Numbered from the stretch's first letter, positions 36,031-48,093 are shown. The stretch is 64,000 nt of DNA from Channa striata (GCA_033026295.1 CM065175.1:3151501-3215500); one strand, 5' to 3'. Notes: a model not told the origin generated them from the sequence alone. Numbers and translations are program-made.

Positions 36031-37340
36031 ACTTGAGTTCACCAAAAGACGTGGGAGACTTAATGGGCAAGTTGAAGAAGGTTCTTTGGTAGACACCTAC
36101 ATAGCATCACCACAAACACACCACCCCCACTGTGAAACATGGTGGTGGCAGCATCATGCTATGGGGATGCTCCTTGGCAGCTGGCCCTGGAAGGCTTGTG
36201 ATGGTAGAAAGTAAAATGAATGCATCAAAATATGGGACGGTCCTGGAGGTGTCAAGATTCAGCCCCTTATTTCCACTTTCTCGCCTGGGCTTTTCCTTTG
36301 TTTGTTTTCTCCACATCCTGTCCCTGCTGTTTAGTTAATTCTGCCAGGTTCAACACTAATCACTCACCTTGATTCTTTTCACCTGTTTCCCCCCCTGCCT
36401 ATTTATACCTCATCTTCACCACAGCTTGCTGTCAGATTGTCTCTCTACACAACTGTTAACCTTACCACAGGGAGATGGCCTGCTAAGCTCCTTTGTGAAC
36501 TTATCTACAGCTAACCTGGCTGCTCTTTTGGTATCCTCGTGCTTGGTTGATTTATGCGCCCCCTTGACTGGACTTTCTATTTGTTCATCTGAGAACCTGT
36601 CTGCCATACTCACCGGCCAAGCCCGCACCACGCCTGTATACCTGTGCACCCATTGCTGCATAACTCAGCCCCAGACTCCCTTCCAGTGATCTTGATATTG
36701 TGAGATTGTTTATTCTGACCCTGGGCTCCCTATCAGTTTGAGAACTCCTGTTAAAAGCAGCCTCCTGAGTTTGTTTGGACTATGCTTTGGAGATTGTGGA
36801 TTTTTGTTTTTTGTTTTCTTAAAAGTTTACTTTAGTCCTGTGTGTTTTCCCCCCTGCTATTTACCAGAGTCCCCCACAGTGTTAACTTTCACCTATGTTG
36901 TGCCATTCATCTCCGGTTCACCACCTCTATTACCACATGTACCCCTGTGCCACTATTCATATACTTTATCAATAAACTTCCTCAACTTTCCTCTTATTTT
37001 ATGGGTCCATGAAATAAAAAAAAATGACAGAAGGACAATCTTAGTTAGTCTGCAAGAGAAGTATAACTAAGGAGAAGATTTGTTTTCCAGCAATATAATG
37101 ACCCAAAGCCTACAGCGTAAGCTGCACAGAAATTATTACCTGACAAAGGGTAAATGTTCTGGAGTGGCCACCTGACAGGGCTTGAGCAGGTTTGCAAAGA
37201 ATGGAATAAACCAGTAGTGTCCAGATGTGCAACCCTGATTGAGACCTATTAACACAGACTCAATGCTGTCATTGCAGCCAAAGGTGCATTTACTAAATAC
37301 TCACCTAAAGGGGTGTTATTTCAGCCTATATAATTTTATT
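36031..37340 (+). mobile_element. Tc1/mariner DNA transposon, decayed, split by a solo LTR
   Basis: The transposase C-terminal half is recognisable. At 36129-36249 it reads VKHGGGSIMLWGCS, then GPGRLVMVESKMNASKYGTV and LE. It resumes after the insertion (from 37035) with DNLS-SA--V-LRRRFVFQQYNDPKPTA and the degraded C-terminus. The WGC and NDPK blocks are typical of Tc1 DDE transposases. Frames are broken by stops, so it is dead. Outer limits are approximate and no terminal inverted repeats were identified. The interruption at 36250-37029 is annotated separately. Confidence 0.75.
36250..37029 (+). mobile_element. Solo LTR, Gypsy-like (780 bp), inserted in the Tc1 copy
   Basis: The sequence starts TGTCAAGATTC and ends AAAATGACA (TG...CA). 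It is flanked by GGAGG (36245-36249) and GAAGG (37030-37034), a 5-bp target duplication with one mismatch. Removing it makes the Tc1 transposase frame continuous. A TATA-like TATTTATA lies at 36400 and an AATAAA signal at 36971, in the order expected for U3-R-U5. No gag-pol is attached. Open frames inside it are not coding. Confidence 0.7.
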
Positions 37341-39673
37341 TAATTGACAACACTTTGTAGAAAACATAAATAAGGTGTGTTTTTAAAACTTTTTTATCAA
37401 GGTCACCGACTTCTATTCACATGACTGATTTGTAATTTAAGAAAAGGGTGAAACATGCAAGTGGGTGAGTATGATAGTACAAACTTGCTGTTTGTGCGTG
37501 TGTCCTGTAAACTGAATTCAGACATAGACAGACCAATAAAATTCTGCCTGATCTTCTGTTTTGCATATTGGAGGTTTCTGTCTTTCTGTATTGGCTTTTT
37601 CCCAACTATTTTATGATAAAAATAAAATCTGGAATTCTGGGTTGAACTAAAGACAAGCACAAAATAATTAATTCCCTAGCACCCCCTGTAAATGGCTTAG
37701 TAGTCCTGTTATGCCCTTTTAACTGATGTTTACAATTTCAGGAGATGTATGCACAGTTTAATATGATTTTATTTTGTCTGGGTGCCAGTGGTGACCATAA
37801 ACATAAACATAAATATTATTGCATAATGCTTATTTTTTAAACAGTACCTTTTCATCCAAACACAACTGTGAACTTTATTTCTTGCTGTTGCTCAGCTTGT
37901 CTGACAAACAGGCTGACTCTAGCTTAAAAAATCACTTAGTATCTCAGGACTACAATACAATTTTACTATTCTAAAACTTCCTGTTAAAGTCTCAATTGTA
38001 ACCGCAGATGCTTGTGCTTCACAGTTGAGCTTAGACTCCGGATTACACATAATTATATAACTACTGTCTGACCTCTATTTACATCTTAGATGTCATAGCT
38101 GAGAACATACACGATTAAAATATATTTACATGCCTGAATAGTTTCTGTATGCAAATGTTTGTGTCTCTCTGGTACTTTTTAAACATGGTTTTCAAAATTT
38201 GAATTAAGTGACGTTTTATTTTTTACTTTTTTTTCACTGGACTACAGTTTAATTTTGGCTTTAGTTGATGTCATTTGGCTGCAGCCCATATTTTGTATTT
38301 GTTCAACATTAAATCAGTTAAACTGAAATAAACTTTAGTTGCCTTTTAGCTGGCACATTCACAATTAACTTCACTTTTATATAGCACTTTTCTCATAAGA
38401 GAATGGAATGTGCATTGGGGAACACATTCGGCCACGAGTGCACTCCCATTGCAGCCACATGGAGCAAGAATTTTTTGTGCCACAGTGTAATTACATTCAG
38501 AGTAGTGATTTGATGTCTGGGCTTCATTCTACACATGGAGATGAGGAACATTAAGCACTGTATCCTATATTTTTGTTCCTAAAAGGAAAATATCTAATCT
38601 GTTCCCTCCCAACAAAAGTCTTTTATAAAGCTTGCTGATGTCAAGATGAAATTGGTTTGGCTCTCTGCAAACTAACAGATGTTTTGTGGCTGTCTGCAGT
38701 ACTTACTTTAGTATGTGGTAGCTTTAGGAAAACAATCATGAACAGTGAACAATTATTTAGTGAACACAAAGAAAAAATAATTAGTCAAAGCTGTGGCATG
38801 CAGGGTTGGTCAGAAAGACATCTGCCATGACTGTTGATTACAATAATTGATCACATCTCACCAGGAAAACTGTTCCACCGCTACCCACAATTGTATTTGA
38901 AGCATACCATGTCTGTTAACATGAAAAAGTAAAGGGGCACATGTGCAAGAAAATGCATGCCTCTCCTGTTCTTCATGTCCCAGCAGATGTTACAGGTTTC
39001 TTCTGCAGCTTTTCATTATCAGGGAAAAACTAATCACAGGATAGTGGTATGCAAACAATATGCCATCAGTCCTAGGGCATTGTGTTATGGGGTCTTGACT
39101 TAGTTTTCTTACTTCAGATGGTTTACTCAGTTCTACATTGTCTACTGTGAGAATACCTAGATATACATTAAAATACTCTGATACATACATTTTGAATAGA
39201 TTTAATTTTAAACTCTGGCTACTGAGTTTAAAGGTCTTGGGAGCGTACTCGAAATGGAGTTGGGGGAACTGTAGAACCCAGCATAGATAAACCTTAACGC
39301 ATACTTAACTGAACTGCAATCCCTACTATTACTCCTTTCTTTCCACAACCATTAGGTCCCCATTTTATTTTGGGGAATTTATGGAAGTGCAACAGTAAAA
39401 CACTGCAGTAAACATTTTCACATCTGTGGGGAAGTATAGTTAAACACTATTAGATTAACTATTATATTATTTTATAAAAGCAAAACATATCTCCCACTGA
39501 TTTGTCCCTTTGCAATTGTAAACTAGTAAATTGATCTGAAGGATGTTTTTTTGTGACTGGAGATCAGGACAGAGTGCTGCTCACATTTCACTCTACAGGA
39601 ATTATTAGGCATGTACTTAGTGCGCACTATACATAGAAACATCTGAAAGCACACAGGGCAAAGTTAATACTAT
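37341..39673. other. Unannotated part of proposed gask1a intron 1
   Basis: AT-rich, no coding similarity. Its left end may contain the degraded Tc1 3' flank. Confidence 0.4.
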
Positions 39674-40291
39674 ACTCAACTTTATTTATTTATATAGCGC
39701 CAATTTACAACAAAGTCATTTCAAGGCACTTTACATAATAAAGTCAAGACAATACAAACATTTAGAGAAAACCCAACAAATCCCCCTTGAGCAAGCCATA
39801 GGCAACAGTGAAGAGGAAAAACTCCCTTTAATGGAAGAAACCTCCAGCAGAACCAGGCTCAGTGTGGGCAGCCATCTGCCTTGACCAGTTGGGGTGAGTG
39901 GAAAGTGGAGAGAGTAAAGAAAATAACAACAAAAGCAACAACAAAACATTGTGCAGGTTGGTAGGACCAGTGGCTGCGCACTGGAAGACACACAGCTCCA
40001 AAGCCGAGGACACCTGAGGACAGGGACAGAGAGAGGGAGACAGAGAGGGAGAAAGATGACTACGGGACAAAGTAGACACAGAGTTAATGTCATACAGTGG
40101 TGACATATATATGTGGAGCGAGAGGAGAGAGGGAAGAGAAGAGAAAAGTGGCTCAGTGTCCCCCAGCAGTCTAAGCCTATAGCAGCATGACGATAACTAA
40201 CTATAAGCTTTATCAAAGAGGAAGGTCTTAAAAGTACAGGTGGTGTCTGCATCCCTAATCTGGACTGGGAGCTCATTCTACAGGAGAAGAG
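39674..40291 (-). mobile_element. L2-clade LINE 3'UTR fragment
   Basis: Runs from the ACTTTATTTA-type tail (39677) through the full 3'UTR module to ACAGGAGAAGAG at 40291. There the sequence is cut by the left edge of a probable inversion. The open frame on the - strand (40345-39731) is 3'UTR sequence, not a gene. Confidence 0.8.
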
Positions 40292-40396
40292 CAGAATCCT
40301 CTGCGTGTCAACGAGGAAGCAAGGACATCTTTGTGAAGAGGACACGTCAGGAGACGTTCCAAGTTTTGACTAGAGTTCTTTTTGAAGCTGCTAAAA

Positions 40397-40667
40397 ATCT
40401 CTGACACTATTGAGGAGAAGATCAAGAACTACAGGACGGCTCCCTTTGACGCCCGATTACCCAACACCAACCAGACCCGGAACCTGTTTCCAAAACTACC
40501 TGGACTTCCACATGTGCAACAAGGCACATGCAGCCAAAGACAAGGATGTGGCTCCCTGTGAGTGGTACAGGTGGGTTTACAAGAGTCTCTGTCCCATTCA
40601 ATACAATGCAAATAAAAAGGACGTTGTTCATTTGGGGCCAGAGCGGGCGACATCGAATCCCATTTGA
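40397..40667 (+). pseudogene. COX6B processed pseudogene (cytochrome c oxidase subunit 6B)
   Basis: The intron-less sequence matches COX6B, a nuclear-encoded intermembrane-space subunit of mitochondrial complex IV. In the first frame from 40397 it reads DTIEEKIKNYRTAPFDARLP followed by NTNQTRN. After a 1-nt insertion in the 'cggaacctgtttccaaaac' region near 40488 it continues in the next frame: CFQNYLDFHMCNKAHAAKDK, then DVAPCEWYRWVYKSLCP. The twin CX9C cysteines are visible. The expected start codon is ATC at 40397. Homology stops at about 40595, and the C-terminal segment (normally W...WDEQR...GTFPGK) is replaced by unrelated residues to a stop at 40667. Missing introns, lost start, frameshift and truncation indicate a dead retrocopy. 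It sits between two L2 fragments inside an apparent micro-inversion. Confidence 0.85.
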
Positions 40668-40716
40668 TACTCCTGTCCAAAAGAAGGATGGGAGGCAGAG
40701 CCTTTAGCTATCAAGC

Positions 40717-42015
40717 TCAATTCAATTCAATTCAATTCAATTCAATTCAACTTTATTTAGATAGTGCCAATTTACAACAAGGTCATCTCAAGGCACTTTA
40801 CATAATAAAGTTAAAACTATACAAACATTTAAAGAAAACCCAACAAATCCCCAGCCTGAAAGTAGGGAATTACAATAGTCCAATCTAGAAGTAACAAATG
40901 CATGAACCAATTTTTCAGCATCGCTTTGGGATAGGATGCTCCTAATTTTGGCAATGTTCCGTAGGTGGAAGAAGGCTGTTCTAGAGATTTGCTTTATGTG
41001 TGAGGTAAATGACAAATCCTGGTCAAAAATGACTCCGAGATTCCTTGCAGTACTACTGGGGGCAAGAGTTATGTCGTCTAAAGTAACAATATGGTTAGAA
41101 AACATTTCTCTTAGACTATTAGGCCCAAATACAATAACTTCAGTTTTATCTGAGTTTAGAAGAAGAAAATTATACGTCATCCAGTCCCTTATATCTTTAA
41201 GACATGCTTGTAGTTTGATTAATTTATTTGTTTCATCAGGTTTCATAGATAAATATAACTGCGTGTCATCAGCGTAGCAGTGAAAATTTACAGAGTGTTT
41301 TCTAATAATGTTGCCTAGGGGAGACATATATAGAGTAAAGAGTATTGGTCCTAATACAGAGCCTTGTGGAATTCCATAACTAACTTTTGTGTATGTCGAA
41401 GATTCATCATTAACATGAGTAAATTGGAATCTATCTGACAGATACGATTTAAACCAATTTAGTGCTGTTCCTTTAATTCCAATTACATGTTCTAGTCTCT
41501 GTAATAATATTCTGTGATCAATGGTGTCAAATGCAGCACTAAGATCTAGCAGAACTAGTATAGAGACAAGTCCGTTATCTGAAGCCAGAAGAAGATCGTT
41601 GGTGACTTTAATCAGTGCGGTTTCTGTGCTATGATGAACTCTAAATCCTGACTGAAATTCTTCAAACAAGTCGTTTCTGCGCAGGTGGTCACATAATTGC
41701 TTTACAACTACTTTTTCAAGTATTTTAGAAATAAAGGGGAGATTGGATATTGGTCTGTAATTGGCTAAGACATCCGGATCCAGACTAGGTTTTTTAAGTA
41801 GAGGTTTGATTACAGCTATCTTATAAGCCTTTGGTACATATCCTGTTTGTAAGGATAGATTAATGATATCTAATACGAACGTGTCTAATAAGGGTAGAGC
41901 ATCTTTGAGCAGTCTAACTGGAATAGGGTCTAGCAGACATGGTTTAGATGCCATAATAGTTGAAGTTAGTGCAGCAGGGTCTATGGGCACAAAGCAGTCT
42001 AAAAGGGACTGAGGA
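40717..42015 (-). mobile_element. L2-clade LINE, RT region with open 400-codon frame
   Basis: The tail is (TTCAA)n on the + strand at 40719-40750. The 3'UTR is mostly deleted (~40855). The - strand frame 41990-40788 is open for 400 codons and encodes RT: ANYRPISNLPFISKILEKVV, LLDLSAAFDTIDHRILLQRL (motif A), YGIPQGSVLGPILFTLYMSP and FHCYADDTQLYLS (catalytic YADD near 41265-41276). The C-terminus runs into 3'UTR sequence by deletion, and EN is missing, so it cannot move by itself. Confidence 0.9.
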
Positions 42016-42382
42016 TGTACTTATGTGGTCTAAAAAAGCTGAACATTGTCAAATTCCCCGTAACAGTCTTAACGATCAAAGTATGATAAGTGGTGATTAA
42101 TTGAGACAGCACACATAGACTGTTCAGCAGCAATCAACAGAGTTCCCCTCAGAACACAGACACAGTTCAGACACAGATGTACCTGATGAATGTTTGTATG
42201 GTGTCTACAGTTTTTTCACAAGTTGCTCCTCTTAGTCATTCTGAGATGCTCTGGAGTCCAGGTCTTTTTGGCTTACAAATGTCTCTTCAAAGTAAACAGC
42301 ACTAGGAAGTCTGCACTAGACTCAAATAAATAATAACATAAGCATGAAGGAAACTTGCATCTGGGCAGTGTAGAATGGCTCT

Positions 42383-42544
42383 GTTACCGTAAACGTGCCC
42401 TCAATTGTTGTAATATCCATGATAACTAACTAACCCGGAAGTATATCTCGCAAACCATTTTTGGATTTGCCGCGAAAGTTTTGCGAGATGATGATCCAAA
42501 TAAACATTGGATATTACAACAATTGAGGGCACGTTTACGGTAAC
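42383..42544. mobile_element. Foldback element (162 bp) with perfect 37-bp inverted ends
   Basis: The left arm 42383-42419 starts GTTACCGTAAACGTGCCCTC and is exactly mirrored by 42508-42544. The centre (42434-42493) contains CCCGGAAGTATATCTCGCAA and TTTTGCGAGAT, and is repeated at 42659-42714. No transposase. I do not recognise the family. Confidence 0.8.
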
Positions 42545-42656
42545 GGAGACATTCAAAGAACTTTACTTTGAGCTTGGCCTCAAATATAGACATTTAGTCA
42601 GTGCTTCGTAGTGAAGTATATTTGCAATTAAAAAAAAGGTTAACTACTACTACTCT

Positions 42657-42756
42657 GCCCCGGAAGTATATCTCGCAAACCATTTTTGAATTTCCCGCGG
42701 AAGTTTTGCCAGATCTCGCAAATGTTTTGCGAGATCTCGCATGTCCCTTCCGGGGC
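42657..42756. repeat. Second, related foldback (100 bp)
   Basis: The ends GCCCCGGAAG (42657-42666) and CTTCCGGGGC (42747-42756) are perfect inverted repeats. The left half copies the core of the element 220 bp upstream. The right half holds the 12-bp palindrome GCGAGATCTCGC (42729-42740). Confidence 0.75.
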
Positions 42757-42766
42757 TCCGTAGATT

Positions 42767-45700
42767 CAGAACATATAACAGTATGAAACTTCTGAGTCCT
42801 TCCTTTACAGACCAATCACTATCTCTAGGCCATTTTGTTCTTTGGCATTGTCAACTGAAACAGGACTTCCCTTATGAAGAAAGAGGTTCAAGTGCAGCAT
42901 GAAAAGCTCTGTGCTTAAATGTTTTAACTGTAGTTTATCTTTTAACTTAACCTTACCCTGAGTTTTCTAAACCTACCCCTAATCCAGTTGTGTGCAAACT
43001 CCACCAAACCGTGATGTTGCTACAACGGCAACAGAGCAGATAATGACAATACTGACAAAGGTGAAAAGGAAGGGGTTATTTTCTGTTGCTGTGGTGTGAA
43101 AAGATCTAGGTCTTTACACTTTACAGCAAAGATTGACGATAATATCGAAGTGGGTTTCCTGTTTAGAAATCAATGTAGGGGGATAGACAGATGCTCACTG
43201 AGTTAGAGGAAGTGAAGTGTGTTGGGTTGTGTCTTTTAAATATGCAATAGAAATTGTTCTGACTCTGTTCAAGTTTTTCAATCTCCTCAGCAGTTGGGGC
43301 AGACCTCCTGTAATGTGTAATGTCCTACAGGCCTCCAAAAAGTGTCACAGTATAGTTTATTTTAGTGAATATCTGCTCTGCCTATACAGGACTCTATCCC
43401 CACTTCTGCCTCTTTGGTCCAGTGAACTGTAAATCATAGCTAGTTGGTGTTGTGGGTGCCATTGCCCTTGGTTGACATAGGCATGTCATTACACAAACGG
43501 ATGTATGATGTTACAGTGGCAAACAGTTCATCCAGGTTTCCAGCTGCTAAACTCAAAATCATTGTAGTCCATGCTTGCAGTAATGCTCCAAATGTTTTCA
43601 ATTAGCAGGACATTTTTTACTAATGAGCCACACTGTTGGAATATGTGCAGAATTTGTTTTGACATTTTGTTGTTGAAATAAAGAAACCTTCCTTGAAAAC
43701 GATGGAAGTTACTCATGTACCATGTGCATTAATCGACCCTACATCATCACAGATACTGCACTGGCTTTTGAATTTCAAATTTTCACTTGTCCACCACTAG
43801 ACAGTCCTACGTCCATTTTAATTAAGCTTGAGTTCAGAGAAAGTTGAAGAATTATCTTATTATGTTTACAGTACATTTACTTACAGTACTGCACCTACTG
43901 TTTGTCTAGGTCTCTGCACTTACCAACTTTTACACCATGACTACCTTCTAATCTATGATGGAGCATGCCTGTCAGTGAGCTGCTGATGCCTATTAATATA
44001 TCACACAGTAGTCTGTCTTTCAGTGTCTTGCTGATCGAATTAGTGAAGCTTTCTTGAACAATCAGACACATTCTTTACTTGAGTACAAAACACACACTCA
44101 TTTTGAATTTATTTATGTTTGTTGCTCATAAATAAAGCCAGCATACACAGAGATGCCCTAACATTTACAGCAGTATTTGATGCCCCTACCAAACCAGTCA
44201 TGTCTTTTATTTCACTCTAACTACAGTGTGTAACAGCTCTCTGATGCCCTGATACCAACTTATTATCAACAACTCTTGACATTTAAATTTTTCCTTTAGT
44301 AATTTTTTTTAAATAGCAAACATTCCAACTTGCCTCATATTCCTGCACTAAAAGGACAGGATAAAGTACTCCAGATAAGTGGGGGGGTGGGGGGGGGGGG
44401 GACTAGAGAGTAAATTAATAAAAATCTGAAATGTATTGCCTTAAATTTTGCCATGCTTACTCCTTTAAATTAGGGCTGCACAATATATTTTTTCAGCAAT
44501 GCCTTTGCAATGTGTAAATGGACAGTAGTCACATTGTGCTTTCTGCGATGCCCACAAACCTGTCATACTAGAAGGAACACTGATCCATCTTTAAAAAAAT
44601 GTATTAAATTCAACAATTTCAAAACAATAACTTCCAGATCCAGTTATGCCCAGCTATAATTATAGCTAAACTAGACTCAAGCTAATATTTATCCTATATT
44701 TCTTATAAAAGGCTATTATCCATAATATCCAATAATTAAAGGCCAAGCATGCGTCTTCACTTTAGATGTAATCTAAAGGGAACTTTATAGAAAAGCTAGT
44801 TTTGCATATAAATAATATGGAAACACATAATATGCTAACAGATGCTGCATTTTGTGTCCTGTAATATTTCCAAGACAGCCCAAATAATACAGTGAGTCAG
44901 TAAATTATCATTCATACAGTAGCATATTTTAGAACTTCGCCATCATAGGATTTTCTATCCGAGTTAAATACAGTTTTGAAGGAAGCACTTAATTACTTTT
45001 GTGAACATGCAGCTATATCCTGTAATTTCTTCTCTTTCGACAGACTGATTGAACATCTCATGGGCCTGTGTAATGAGAGTTTTTTCTTCCCAGACATCCT
45101 TTACCTTATCACTACACCTTGTCCTCTCCTGAGGCTAGCTGGCTTTCTGCAGCACCTGCTGCATGTCTAGACCTAATGCTTCATACCTCCCCTCCAGATG
45201 GTGAGGAGGGTAAGGAGAGATTTTATATAGAAATGATAAAAAGAAATAATAAAAAATGAGAAATGGAAGGAGCTGGTCAGAAGGAAGAAAAATATGAGAA
45301 GGTTCAGAGTGTCTATCTGTATGTGTGTGTATGCTGCACAGTGAGAGGAGTTGACTCTGGGAGGAACACAAACAAATAACCTGTCAGGAAAGAGAGAACT
45401 TAGAGAGGTCCTTTTTCATTGTGAAGATAAAAGGGAAAATATTAACTTAGGTTTTGTCTTAAAAAAAAGTGATTCTTATTGCTACACAAAGTCGTGTGTG
45501 TTATATGAAGTGGTGTCACAGTATTTTCTTTTTAAACAAATCATGTTAAAAACAGCAGAAAATAAGCAGCACGTTATCACTTTCGTACATTCCTCTGCAT
45601 TACTGAGAGATGCCACAAGTGCTAACACAGTGAAGGATGTTAAAGAAGAGATAGCAGACAAATGGGAAAACAAGTGAATCATTCCATGTTAATATGCATT

Positions 45701-46120
45701 AACCTGTGTATAGGATGAACTGGTACTGGGTTTATTAACAAATGTTGGATCTCGGTCATCTATGAATCAGTGAATGGCTTTTCTCTGCACATGAAGTGAT
45801 GCTTTCAGTTATTTACAACATGGGTTTAAATGTTGTGGTTTAATCATTTACGATAATACTGTTCTCATAAAGTATTTGTTGACAAGTTGCCAAATGACAT
45901 TACTATAGCAAGTTCATACAGGGTAAAGACAGATGTCAGGGCTAAGCCAGACAGGCTGATTCAGTATGAGTTAATTAATGTCATATTGATGGATGGACAA
46001 TGTCTTTAGTCAGTTTCACTCTTATGTGAAATGTGTGAATGTAATTGCTGTAAATACAAGAGTTAAAAGCTGGAACATAAAGACAGCCTTATAATTAAGG
46101 GGTAGTAATTGTACTTTCAT
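42767..46120. other. Unannotated part of proposed gask1a intron 1
   Basis: AT-rich. The 108-codon frame at 45351-45677 has no recognisable domain and no repeat similarity; I treat it as probably fortuitous. Confidence 0.4.
44381..44401 (+). repeat. Poly-G run
   Basis: Seven G, one T and thirteen G: a 21-nt G tract that can form a G-quadruplex and is prone to sequencing error. Confidence 0.9.
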
Positions 46121-46230
46121 GGGCAGCACTGTGGTGGAGTAGTTAGTCCTGCTGCCTCACAGCTAAAAAATGTGAATTTATCTGCCAGCTGTTACGCTTT
46201 TCAGTGGAGTTTTCCTGTTCTGCCTATGGA
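46121..46230 (+). mobile_element. SINE 5' part (GGGCAGCACTGTGGTG family)
   Basis: GGGCAGCACTGTGGTGGAGT and TGCTGCCTCACAGC form the conserved head of a very common fish repeat, followed by a degraded body containing CAGTGGAGTTTTCCTGTTCT. It is cut near 46230 just before the LINE. Confidence 0.7.
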
Positions 46231-46249
46231 GGGTTTTGTTTTTATCTGG

Positions 46250-48093
46250 GAACTTTACTTTACTCCAAGATGGCGGCGCAGATGGCAGCCTCGGCATTCT
46301 GCTCTTTATTACCCTCTGCTTTTTGTTTTTGTTTTATTTTATGCTGCCCGTCACCATCACACGGATAACCTACTCTAGAGAGGCACTACTGATCTCAGGA
46401 CAGACATCTCTTGGAACCTCTTCTACGGTCCTCAATGAATCAGAGATTCTTCTCGGGGACGCAACAGCCCTCTATCAGATCTTCAGGAAGGGCACACGAG
46501 GGAAGCGGGTGGGTGCGCTCGTTAGACTGAAACAACGGGGTTCACGCACACCGCTCCCGTCAATACATCTGGCCAACGTGCGCTCCCTACTAGTAAATAA
46601 GATGGATGAGCTTCTGCTTCTTAACACACAAAACAAGGACTTAGATAGTTCCGTTTAACTGAAACCTGGCTCAGTGAGAATATCCCGGATATTTCTCTAC
46701 ACCTGTCCGCCTTCCAGCTGCTCCGTGCAGACCGTGTCACAAAGCTTTCCGGGAAAACACGGGGAGGCGGCACCCGCTTTTATATTAATGAAGGTTGCTG
46801 TACAGATGTCACAGTGTTGAAGACGTTTTGCAGTCCCCACTCAACTGCCGTCCCTTTTATTCACCGCGGGAGTTTGCCTCGTTTGTTCTGATCGGCGTTT
46901 ACATTCCACCTCATGCCTGTGTAACAACAGCGTTACAAAAGCTGGCTGACCACATAACGGACGTGGAAAGGAAACAGCCAGACTCCCTGCTCATCATCAC
47001 GGGGGATTTTAATAGAGCAAATCCGAGCCACAAACTCCCTAGATACAGGCAGCATGTGAAGTGCCCCACCAAGGACACGAACACACTGGACCATTGCTAA
47101 ATTTAGTTTTGAATGACGCCTACCGCTCTGTCCCCCGTGCAGCACTGGGACTCTCGGATCACTGTCTGCTTAACCTCATCCCGACTTACAGGCAGAAATA
47201 AAAAACCTCTAAACCTGAAGTCAGGATGGTGAAAAGGTGGACAGAGGAGTCAAAACTGGAATTGCAGGGCTGTTTTGACTGCACTGTCTGGAGGTTTTTG
47301 AAGCGGCAGCCAGAGACATTCATGAGCTCACTGACACTATGACATCTTAAATCAGTTTCTGCGAGGATATATGCGTACAAACAAAAACGGTGTGCACATT
47401 TAATAACAACAAGCCATGGTTCACAACAGGCTTAAGGAGGCTGCACCAGGCCAAGGAATTGGGGACAGGACCTTGTACAGGCAGGCCAGAAACAGTCTGA
47501 CAAAGGAGATCAAGGCAGAAAAAGGGACAATGGTGAGAAGCTGCAAAACAGTTTAACAACAAACAATCCTGCGTCAGCCCAACCTTCAGTATCAATCCTT
47601 AGCCTGGCTCGGACCCTCCTCCAGACCCCTGCCAACCGACTACAGGCCTGTTGTCCTGACGTCTGTGATAATGAAGTCTTTTGAGAGGCTGGTGCTGAAC
47701 CATCACAGACCCTCTGCTGGACCCATGCAGTTTGCCTACAGGGAAAACAGGTCGGCTGCTGATGCGGTAAACCTAGGACTCCACTGCATCCTGTAGCACC
47801 TGGATCGCCGTGGCACGTATCTCAGGATTTTAATTGTGGACATCAGTTCAGCTTCCAATACCATTATCCCTGGAATACTACACCGCAAGCTGACCCAGCT
47901 CACCGTACCTGCTTCCACATGTGAGTGGATCAGCAGCTTCCTGGCTGACATGAGACAGAGGGTGAGGCTGGGTAGCATCACATCACATCAAATGGGCAGC
48001 AAGTATCACTGCTGTGACCCCATGCAACCCGCACAAAAACTGTTTAAGCTTCTCCCCTCCAATGATCAGTCCAATGATTTACAAATAATTTAA
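46250..48093 (+). mobile_element. CR1/L2-superfamily LINE, decayed, EN and partial RT
   Basis: Begins with CTCCAAGATGGCGGCGCAG, a typical LINE 5' end. Pieces then appear in changing frames: LPSIHLANVRSLLVNKMDEL, RPFYSPREFASFVLIGVYIP, LLIITGDFNRANPSHKLPRY (GDFN motif) and CPTKDTNTLDHC. After several deletions RT residues follow: DYRPVVLTSVIMKSFERLVL, MQFAYRENRSADAVNLGLH, LIVDISSASNTIIP (motif A, degraded) and WISSFLADMRQRVRLGS. It stops before the catalytic YADD. Confidence 0.8.

Noticed and set aside
36369..37070. Two + strand frames of 106 and 110 codons
   Set aside because: They fall inside the solo LTR at 36250-37029, and their content is pyrimidine-rich LTR sequence.
39731..40345. 204-codon frame on the - strand
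   Set aside because: It is L2 3'UTR; the same Cys/Ser/Leu-rich frame appears at the copies at 50.7 and 58.1 kb, so it is a by-product of repeat sequence.
45351..45677. 108-codon frame MTLGGTQTNNLSGKRELREV...
   Set aside because: No domain, no splice context, no repeat match; the length is not unusual for this amount of DNA. Kept only as a note.
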